Origin: an uncultured Lachnospiraceae bacterium
GTDB taxonomy: Bacteria > Bacillota > Clostridia > Lachnospirales > Lachnospiraceae
Length of the DNA stretch: 5,756 nucleotides
NCBI GenBank assembly: GCA_902473545.1
Contig: CABRSG010000159.1
Span: 1-5,756 of the forward strand
Direction: 5' to 3'
This document shows, one piece after another, positions 1 through 4,703 of this stretch (positions are counted from its first letter, which is position 1; each line of letters starts with the position of its first letter). The position numbers and the translations under genes were made by a program. Under the pieces are notes generated by a model. It was not told the DNA's origin, made no database searches, and was given only the letters and a program-made list of their open reading frames with translations.

Positions 1-399
1 CATCTGGTTTTTGGGCTCCTCCAGACGCGGGAAGCTTTTATAGACAGCCGCAAGGCTTTCCTCGATTTCATTTTTATCTTTTCTTGTGTACGCGCCCATC
101 AGCAGATTCTGGTATACCGTAAACTGTGCGAACACGCGCCGTCCCTCCGGCACATGCGCCATTCCCAGGCTGACGATCTTGTGCGCGGGAATTTTCGTCA
201 GCTCCTGCCCTTCAAATAAAATGCTGCCCTTTTTCGGACTGAGAAGCCCGGTGATGGTCTGCAGGATCGTCGTCTTGCCTGCACCGTTCGCGCCGATCAG
301 CGCCACAACCTCGCCCTCGTTTACCTCGAAGGAAATTCCCTTGATCGCCTGAATCACACCGTAAAATACTTCCAGATCCTTGATCTCAAGCATTGCCAT
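1..399 (-). CDS. livF: LivF, branched-chain amino acid ABC transporter ATPase (3' end cut by window)
   Basis: One of the two cytoplasmic ATPases that power branched-chain amino acid import through LivH/LivM. The first 133 residues are visible, and LivF proteins usually run to about 235, so the ABC signature, Walker B and H-switch lie beyond the window. Seen here: Walker A GANGAGKTT at residues 36-44, then VPEGRRVF at 83-90. That second motif is the LivF-typical Q-loop region with Glu after Pro where most ABC ATPases have Gln, and it separates LivF from LivG. FPRLEE near residues 123-128 also matches the family. The start chosen is the ATG at 399 (MAMLEIKDL), because AGGAGG lies 10 nt upstream. 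A second ATG two codons later cannot be excluded. It follows livG by 14 nt, and the livG stop codon lies at the edge of the livF ribosome binding site, so coupled translation is likely. Family assignment is secure. Confidence 0.95.
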   Translation of the reverse strand, partial: MAMLEIKDLEVFYGVIQAIKGISFEVNEGEVVALIGANGAGKTTILQTITGLLSPKKGSILFEGQELTKIPAHKIVSLGMAHVPEGRRVFAQFTVYQNLLMGAYTRKDKNEIEESLAAVYKSFPRLEEPKNQM

Positions 400-408
400 G
401 TCTCATTT

Positions 409-416
409 CCCTCCTA
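409..416 (-). promoter_or_regulatory. livF ribosome binding site overlapping the livG stop codon
   Basis: On the minus strand the bases read TAGGAGGG. The TAG is the livG stop (416-414), and AGGAGG (415-410) is the Shine-Dalgarno sequence, 10 nt before the livF ATG at 399. Ribosomes finishing livG therefore stop directly on the livF initiation site, which favours translational coupling of the two ATPases. The overlap is seen; the coupling is inferred. Confidence 0.8.
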
Positions 417-1172
417 TTCTCCAAGATATGCCGTGATAACCTGCGGATTGCTCAGCACCTCCGCTGTCTTGCCCTGGCAGAGCACCTGTCCGAAATTCAA
501 CACCGTCAGCTCCTCACAGATACCGGAAACCAGCTTCATGTCATGCTCGATCAGAAGGATCGTCATGTCAAAATTATCGCGTACAAAGTGAATTGTCTTC
601 ATCAGCTCCGCCGTCTCGTTGGGGTTCATGCCCGCCGCCGGCTCGTCGAGCAGCAAAAGCTTCGGGTTCGTCGCCATCGCGCGCGCGATCTCCAGCTTGC
701 GCTGTTTTCCGTAGGGAAGGTTGGACGCCAGATACTCCGCCTCGCCGTCCAGTCCGAACACCCGCAGAAGCTCCATCGCCTTCTCATTCATTTCCTTTTC
801 CTGCTTAAAATAAGAGGGCAGGCGCAGGATTCCCGCAAGCGTCGAATATTTATGATCGTTGTGCAGACCAACCTTTACATTGTCAAGCACCGACATTGCG
901 CCGAACAGACGGATATTCTGGAAGGTCCTTGCGATCCCGGCTTTATTGATCTCAATCGTACTCTTTCCGGTAATGTCTGCTCCATCCAGGCGGATAACGC
1001 CCTCGGTCGGCTTGTATACGCCTGTCAGCAGGTTGAAAATCGTTGTTTTTCCGGCGCCGTTCGGTCCGATCAGACCGTAAAGCTGCCCTTTTTCGATTGA
1101 TACGTGAAAACCATCCACCGCGCGAAGACCGCCAAACTGAATGGACAAATTGTTTACTTCAAGCATTGCCAT
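414..1172 (-). CDS. livG: LivG, branched-chain amino acid ABC transporter ATPase
   Basis: Complete 252-residue cytoplasmic ATPase, the usual length for LivG, which pairs with LivF to drive import by LivH/LivM. Visible ABC motifs in order: Walker A GPNGAGKTT (36-44), Q-loop ARTFQN (81-86), signature region NLPYGKQRKLEIARAM (151-166), Walker B LLLLDEP (172-178), D-loop AGMN (180-183) and H-switch IEH (208-210). The signature reads PYGKQ instead of the general LSGGQ. That degenerate form is normal for LivG (E. coli-type proteins have YGQQR) and should not be read as inactivation. The C-terminal VITAYLGE is the short family tail. The start ATG at 1172 is supported by AAGGAGG (1188-1182) 9 nt upstream, which lies inside the last codons of livM. 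Only one base separates the livM stop from this ATG. Confidence 0.97.
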   Translation of the reverse strand: MAMLEVNNLSIQFGGLRAVDGFHVSIEKGQLYGLIGPNGAGKTTIFNLLTGVYKPTEGVIRLDGADITGKSTIEINKAGIARTFQNIRLFGAMSVLDNVKVGLHNDHKYSTLAGILRLPSYFKQEKEMNEKAMELLRVFGLDGEAEYLASNLPYGKQRKLEIARAMATNPKLLLLDEPAAGMNPNETAELMKTIHFVRDNFDMTILLIEHDMKLVSGICEELTVLNFGQVLCQGKTAEVLSNPQVITAYLGE

Positions 1173-1173
1173 G

Positions 1174-2256
1174 TTAAGCCGCCTCCTTTTTCTTTCTGCC
1201 GCCCTTCAGCTTTTCCAGCATACGGCTTCTCCAGTTGCGCGCCGCAGGCGCCCAGTTAAACAGCATCATCACGATCAGCACAATTGCGTAGATCAGCATA
1301 CGGTAGGTGGAGAATCCGCGCAGCAGCTCCGGAAGCGCATACAGGATAATCGTCGCAATGATAGAACCGCGCAGATTTCCGATGCCGCCGAGCACCACGT
1401 ATACCAGGATCAGGATCGACAGATTGTAGTCGAAGGTGGATACCTTCAGCATGGAAAGGTTGTGGGCATAAAGCACTCCGGCTACCCCGGCAAGCGCCGC
1501 AGAAATCGTAAATGCCATCAGCTTATATTTTGTCACACTGATGCCCACGGATTCCGCCGCAATGCGGTTGTCCCTGGTGGACATGATCGCGCGCCCGCTT
1601 CTGGAATTTACCAGATTCTGCACAATAAACAGAGTGATCAGAATCAGAATCACGCCTATGATAAAGAAATAATCCTTGATATCCTTATATAAGGCAGCCG
1701 TGCCCGAAATGCCGAGCGCGCCCTTCATGATCTGCTTGCCGCCCGCAGCCATTTTCAGCCCTGCCGAGCTTGTCGCCACATGAAGCCCGTTTTCATCCAC
1801 ACCCACATACAGCACGTTGATGAGGTTCTTGATGATCTCGCCAAATGCCAGCGTAACGATTGCAAGATAATCGCCGCGAAGTCTCAGAACCGGGATGCCG
1901 ATCAGCACACCGAATACCGCCGCCACTGCCGCGCCGATCAGAATTGCAAGGATCAGCCTTGGCACAGACGGGATCGTGTCCGCGAACACATTGGAAAACA
2001 GCGCGCTGGAATAAGCGCCGACGCACATGAATCCGGCGTGTCCCAGACTCAGCTCTCCTGAAAATCCAACGACCAGATTCAGTGAAAGCGCCGCGATCGT
2101 GTAGACGCAGAGCGGCACCAGAAGTCCCGTGAGCAGCCTGGACAGATTGCCTGTCGCGGAAAGTGTCTGCTCAACGATGAAAATAACGATCACCATCGCA
2201 TACGTGATATAATTATTTTTTGATGTCTTACTCATACCTTTTTTCATATCCGCCAC
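1174..2256 (-). CDS. livM: LivM, branched-chain amino acid ABC transporter permease
   Basis: Inner-membrane permease that forms the translocation channel together with LivH. 360 residues. Hydrophobic segments lie near 18-34, 42-63, 71-90, 101-122, 128-150, 196-215, 246-264, 279-312 and 319-335, about eight to ten spans. Family motifs: LSLNLVVGFSGELSLGHAGF (57-76), LRLRGDYLAIVTLAFGEI (124-141), the EAA-like cytoplasmic loop SGRAIMSTRDNRIAAESVGI (220-239) and VVLGGIGNLRGS (287-298). The N-terminus and the Lys/Arg-rich tail (339-357) are hydrophilic. The chosen start is a GTG at 2256 that directly abuts the livH stop. AGGAG (2270-2266) sits 9 nt upstream of it. An ATG three codons later (2247) has only AGGTGG at 5 nt, or the same AGGAG at 18 nt. 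The first residues are therefore uncertain, but the identity is not. Confidence 0.95.
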   Translation of the reverse strand: MADMKKGMSKTSKNNYITYAMVIVIFIVEQTLSATGNLSRLLTGLLVPLCVYTIAALSLNLVVGFSGELSLGHAGFMCVGAYSSALFSNVFADTIPSVPRLILAILIGAAVAAVFGVLIGIPVLRLRGDYLAIVTLAFGEIIKNLINVLYVGVDENGLHVATSSAGLKMAAGGKQIMKGALGISGTAALYKDIKDYFFIIGVILILITLFIVQNLVNSRSGRAIMSTRDNRIAAESVGISVTKYKLMAFTISAALAGVAGVLYAHNLSMLKVSTFDYNLSILILVYVVLGGIGNLRGSIIATIILYALPELLRGFSTYRMLIYAIVLIVMMLFNWAPAARNWRSRMLEKLKGGRKKKEAA

Positions 2257-3141
2257 CTACACTTTCTCCTGTACATTCTTGCCAAACAGTCCGGTGGGCT
2301 TTACCAGAAGCACGATGATCAGCACCGCAAACACGATCGCGTCCGCCACCTGGGAAGAAATGTAGGCTTTTCCGAAAATCTCAATGACACCAAGCAGAAT
2401 GCCGCCGATCATCGCGCCCGGAATCGAGCCGATGCCGCCGAATACCGCCGCAACAAACGCCTTGATGCCCGGCATCGCGCCGGTGTACGGCGTAAGCGTG
2501 GGATATGCCGAGCAGAGAAGCAGTCCGGCAATCGCAGCAAGCCCGGAGCCGATCGCGAAGGTGAGGGAAATCGTGGAATTTACATTCACGCCCATAAGCT
2601 GCGCCGCATCGCGGTCCTCTGAAACCGCCTGCATCGCGCGCCCCGGCTTCGTCTTGTTTACAAAGAAGGTCAGACCGCACATGATAACAATACATGCGGC
2701 GATCGTCACAATGGTAATGCCCTTGATGGTAAGCTGTCCGTCAAACAGTACCAGCGTCGGCACGTTGATCACCGTCACAAAGCTCTTTGCATCTGCGCCG
2801 AAGATCAGCAGCGCCAGATTCTGCAGCAGATAGCTGACGCCGATCGCCGTGATCAGCACCGCCAGATTGGACGACGCTTTTCTGAGCGGACGGTAGGCGA
2901 CCATCTCAATGGTAATGCCAAGAACCGTACACAATACAACAGCCAGAAGAATGGACAGTGCCGGAGACAGCCCTGCTTTCGTGATCGCCGTGAGAATCAC
3001 AAAGGCGCCGACCATAATGACGTCTCCATGGGCGAAGTTCAGCATCTTCGCAATGCCGTACACCATGGTGTATCCAAGAGCAATGATCGCATAGATACTG
3101 CCAAGGCTGATGCCGTCTTTTAAATAGGAAATAAAACTCAT
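2257..3141 (-). CDS. livH: LivH, branched-chain amino acid ABC transporter permease
   Basis: Second channel-forming permease of the importer, 294 residues from the start chosen here, the normal LivH size. It is strongly hydrophobic, with roughly eight membrane spans. Diagnostic motifs: GYTMVYGIAKMLNFAHGD (residues 23-40), the LivH hallmark; the EAA-like cytoplasmic loop GRAMQAVSEDRDAAQLMG (167-184), which contacts an ATPase subunit in this family; and AFVAAVFGGIGSIPGA (228-243). The start ATG at 3141 (MSFISYLKDG) is preferred over an in-frame ATG at 3153. GAGGTG sits 4 nt before the former, and no Shine-Dalgarno sequence precedes the latter, whose codons would run through the ribosome binding site. 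The TAG stop is followed with no gap by the livM GTG. Upstream is a 200-nt structured gap after livK. Confidence 0.96.
   Translation of the reverse strand: MSFISYLKDGISLGSIYAIIALGYTMVYGIAKMLNFAHGDVIMVGAFVILTAITKAGLSPALSILLAVVLCTVLGITIEMVAYRPLRKASSNLAVLITAIGVSYLLQNLALLIFGADAKSFVTVINVPTLVLFDGQLTIKGITIVTIAACIVIMCGLTFFVNKTKPGRAMQAVSEDRDAAQLMGVNVNSTISLTFAIGSGLAAIAGLLLCSAYPTLTPYTGAMPGIKAFVAAVFGGIGSIPGAMIGGILLGVIEIFGKAYISSQVADAIVFAVLIIVLLVKPTGLFGKNVQEKV
2266..2270 (-). promoter_or_regulatory. livM ribosome binding site supporting the GTG start
   Basis: AGGAG within the last codons of livH lies 9 nt before the GTG at 2256. That spacing is ideal for the GTG and too long (18 nt) for the next in-frame ATG at 2247, so it argues for a GTG start immediately after the livH TAG. 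The alternative is AGGTGG (2258-2253) serving the ATG at 5 nt. Confidence 0.6.
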
Positions 3142-3145
3142 AGTA

Positions 3146-3151
3146 CACCTC
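3146..3151 (-). promoter_or_regulatory. livH ribosome binding site
   Basis: GAGGTG on the minus strand, complementary to the CUCCAC part of the 16S tail, lies 4 nt before the ATG at 3141. It decides the livH start, because the upstream in-frame ATG (3153-3151) overlaps this site and has no such sequence of its own. Confidence 0.75.
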
Positions 3152-3184
3152 ATAAATATTCTGCGTGTTTTCTCAGTGGTCTTT

Positions 3185-3240
3185 TGTTTTTATATAACAG
3201 GAAAGGACAGCTGCACATCCGTTCCTGTTATATAAAAACA
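3185..3240 (-). repeat. Perfect 19-bp inverted repeat (long stem-loop) between livK and livH
   Basis: Arms 3185-3203 and 3222-3240 are exact reverse complements over 19 bases (TGTTTTTATATAACAGGAA and its complement). One mismatch (3204/3221) is followed by three more pairs (3205-3207 with 3218-3220), leaving a 10-nt loop. The folded RNA would be about 22 bp, two helical turns. On the minus strand it is followed by AAAAACAAAAG and not by a U-tract, so it is not a standard intrinsic terminator. It lies in the only sizeable gap of the operon, after the binding-protein gene. Plausible roles are an mRNA 3'-end stabiliser or an RNase III-type processing site that separates livK from livHMGF. The repeat is seen; the function is inferred. 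Confidence 0.85.
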
Positions 3241-3244
3241 GAGA

Positions 3245-3309
3245 GACGGCGCCTTCCTCACAGGTACCGTCCCCCGTTTCTTAAACGGCAATCCCCCTGT
3301 CATCGGGGA
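3245..3309 (-). other. Cluster of three small stem-loops downstream of livK
   Basis: Three potential hairpins follow the livK stop. Stem tcccc/gggga (3292-3296 with 3305-3309) has an 8-nt loop. Stem ccgttt/aaacgg (3274-3279 with 3283-3288) has a 3-nt loop. Stem gacgg/ccgtc (3245-3249 with 3267-3271) is extended by cct/agg (3252-3254 with 3262-3264) across a 2x2 internal loop. On the minus strand the last hairpin is followed by TCTCTGTTTTT, a weak U-tract that is also the 5' arm of the long inverted repeat. Two G5 tracts (3297-3293 and 3275-3271) could compete for the same CCCC (3308-3305). The cluster may be a leaky terminator or attenuator that lowers livHMGF relative to livK. No known riboswitch was recognised. 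The stems are short, and chance folding is possible for the first two. Confidence 0.45.
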
Positions 3310-3341
3310 AGTGTCTTTTGCATCAAAACACTATGGATATG

Positions 3342-4496
3342 TTACTCCATCATCTCGTAAACGCCGTCCTTGATCACAACAGCCTTCGGCTCCTTATCGC
3401 ATTCGCCCTCTTCGGTCCATTTTGCCTTACCGGTAAGACCGTCGATCTCGATGTTCAGCATGGAAGCGGACATTGCCGCACTGATGTCCTCGTTGGACAT
3501 ATCCGGTGTGATGCCTGCATCGTTTGCTGCTGCCTGCATAGCGTAAATTACATCGTAAGCGTCTGCTGCAAACTGGTTCGGCGTCTCGCCGTTGTTTGCT
3601 TCGCCGTATGCAGTTACGAAGTTTACAGTCGCCTCATCCTCTGCGGTTGCGGAGAACGGAGTAAGGAGCATAACGCCCTCTGCCAGAGAGGTATCAAAGT
3701 TTTCTACGGAAAGGATACCGTCCATGCCGTCTACGCCAAAGAAGGTAACATCAAGCTGCGCGTCTGCTGCCTGCTGCAGGATCAGCGCACAGTCAGAATA
3801 GTAGTTCGGCAGGAACAGAAGCTCTGCGCCGCTCTCCTTGATCTTGGAAAGCTGTACGGAGAAGTCTGTGTTGCTGTCTGTGGTGTATGCTTCATCTGCA
3901 ACAACCTCCAGACCGTATTCCGGAGCTGCCTCTACGAATGCATCGTGGATACCTACATTGTAGTCTGTGGAAGAATCGTACAGGATCGCAATCTTGGTAG
4001 CAAGTCCGTTCTCAGAGATGTACTGAGCGGATTTGGAACCCTGCATCGGGTCTGTGAAGCACATACGGAACTCGTTGGAACCCGCTGTGATACAGTCTAC
4101 CGCGCTTCCGGACGGTGTGAACAGGAAGGTGCTCTCCGCCGCTTCGCCGCCTACTGCGATGCAGGCACCGGAGGTAACGGTACCGCAGAGCATCTGCATA
4201 CCCTTGTCCAGAAGGTCGTTGTATGCGTTGATCGCCTTCTCAGCGTCACCCTGGTCGTCGCCTGCATCCAGAAGCTCAACCTGATAGCCGTTGAAGCCTC
4301 CGTTTGCGTTTACTTCATCGATCGCAATTTTTGCTGCATTGTATACATTCGTGCCGTACTGTGCATAGTCGCCTGTCATCGGTCCGATTACGCCAATTTT
4401 GAAGGTACCTTCTTCCGCTGCTGCCGGCACTGCCAGAACGCCTGCAACCATAGCCGCTGCCATAGCAACGCTGACTGCTTTGTTAAATTTTTTCAT
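3342..4496 (-). CDS. livK: LivK, branched-chain amino acid ABC transporter substrate-binding protein
   Basis: Extracytoplasmic receptor that delivers amino acids to LivHMGF; 384 residues, type I periplasmic-binding fold (Peripla_BP_6-like). Residues 1-28 form a signal peptide: MKKFNK, a hydrophobic core to about 23, then VPAAA before EEG. It looks like a signal peptidase I site. There is no cysteine in the region, so no lipobox, which is unusual for a Gram-positive binding protein. Family motifs: FKIGVIGPMTGDYAQYG (32-48), GTVTSGACIAV (105-115) in the ligand-contact region, FGVDGMDG (253-260), NQFAADAYDVIYAM (307-320) and GLTGKAKW (353-360). The start ATG at 4496 has AAAGGAGG 9 nt upstream. 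Leucine codons are all CTN, chiefly CTG and CTT, and TTA/CTA/TCA are absent, which fits a highly expressed gene. The exact ligand (Leu, Ile, Val or other) cannot be read from sequence. Confidence 0.95.
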   Translation of the reverse strand: MKKFNKAVSVAMAAAMVAGVLAVPAAAEEGTFKIGVIGPMTGDYAQYGTNVYNAAKIAIDEVNANGGFNGYQVELLDAGDDQGDAEKAINAYNDLLDKGMQMLCGTVTSGACIAVGGEAAESTFLFTPSGSAVDCITAGSNEFRMCFTDPMQGSKSAQYISENGLATKIAILYDSSTDYNVGIHDAFVEAAPEYGLEVVADEAYTTDSNTDFSVQLSKIKESGAELLFLPNYYSDCALILQQAADAQLDVTFFGVDGMDGILSVENFDTSLAEGVMLLTPFSATAEDEATVNFVTAYGEANNGETPNQFAADAYDVIYAMQAAANDAGITPDMSNEDISAAMSASMLNIEIDGLTGKAKWTEEGECDKEPKAVVIKDGVYEMME

Positions 4497-4505
4497 AATT
4501 CTTTT

Positions 4506-4513
4506 CCTCCTTT
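4506..4513 (-). promoter_or_regulatory. livK ribosome binding site
   Basis: AAAGGAGG on the minus strand ends 9 nt before the livK ATG. It is a near-consensus, strong site, in keeping with the high level of synthesis expected of a substrate-binding protein. Confidence 0.85.
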
Positions 4514-4516
4514 ATA

Positions 4517-4527
4517 AATTTGAAATT
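4517..4527 (-). promoter_or_regulatory. Small AT-rich dyad at the predicted livK transcription start
   Basis: AATTT-C-AAATT is a perfect 5-1-5 inverted repeat that begins one base after the -10 hexamer and covers the expected +1. Such a position would suit an operator. It is short and AT-rich, does not fit the CodY consensus well, and may be chance. Confidence 0.25.
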
Positions 4528-4528
4528 A

Positions 4529-4567
4529 ATGATAACCCCGTAACGCCTTATTTGTCAATGTTTTTTT
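4529..4567 (-). promoter_or_regulatory. Probable sigma-A promoter of the liv operon
   Basis: On the minus strand, a perfect -35 TTGACA (4558-4553) is followed by an 18-nt spacer and the -10 hexamer TATCAT (4534-4529), five of six matches to TATAAT. A run of seven A (4567-4561) just upstream of the -35 resembles an UP element. Predicted transcription starts near 4522, giving a leader of about 26 nt that carries the livK ribosome binding site. No other promoter of similar quality was found in the livK-livH gap, so this one probably serves all five genes. Confidence 0.7.
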
Positions 4568-4620
4568 CGCTTCCTTATCATGGATATAAAGCATTAAAAC
4601 CATTTATTTTCTTGATGCCA

Positions 4621-4676
4621 GGGCGCAGAAAGTCATACGTTCCATGCTTGCATGGAAAAGGATGACTTTGGCGCCC
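4621..4676 (-). terminator. Composite three-segment stem-loop after the upstream membrane protein gene
   Basis: Three nested complementary segments: gggcgc/gcgccc (4621-4626 with 4671-4676), aaagtcat/atgacttt (4629-4636 with 4662-4669) and tccatg/catgga (4641-4646 with 4651-4656), capped by a 4-nt loop. That is 20 pairs over 56 nt, with small internal loops. It begins 27 nt after the stop codon of the preceding gene and lies upstream of the liv promoter, so a transcription-ending or mRNA-end-protecting role is the simplest reading. No U-tract follows on either strand, so it is not a typical intrinsic terminator. It could instead be a dispersed palindromic repeat. The structure is clear; the role is uncertain. 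Confidence 0.45.
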
Positions 4677-4703
4677 GCGAAACATGAGAAAGCAGCCATT
4701 CAT

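Noticed and set aside
151..166. Degenerate signature (PYGKQ) and Q-loop (PEG) in the two ATPases as signs of inactive proteins
   Set aside because: Both are normal variants of the LivG and LivF families respectively; all catalytic motifs visible are intact. (The coordinates given are residue numbers in LivG.)
393..1100. A 235-codon open frame on the plus strand opposite livG
   Set aside because: Antisense shadow of a complete, motif-rich ATPase gene; no recognisable domain.
3261..3275. GGGGGACGGTACC, partial likeness to a T-box core (AGGGTGGNACCGCG)
   Set aside because: The key UGGN that pairs with the tRNA end reads CGGT here. There is no Stem I, no specifier loop and no antiterminator, and only about 70 nt separate it from the livK stop.
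3190..3303. A 37-codon minus-strand open frame in the livK-livH gap, possible leader peptide
   Set aside because: No ribosome binding site stands before its ATG, it has no run of Leu, Ile or Val codons as expected for attenuation, and it runs through all the hairpins.
3318..4517. A 399-codon open frame on the plus strand covering all of livK
   Set aside because: It is in exact codon-to-codon register with livK. It stays open only because livK avoids TTA, CTA and TCA codons. It has no family resemblance, and a cysteine-rich, implausible composition.
4514..4530. CodY box near the livK promoter
   Set aside because: Alignment with AATTTTCWGAAAATT gives several mismatches, especially in the right half; only the small dyad is retained as an observation.
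4621..4676. Integron attC site
   Set aside because: It lacks the conserved GTTRRRY and RYYYAAC core sites, and no integrase or cassette gene is nearby.
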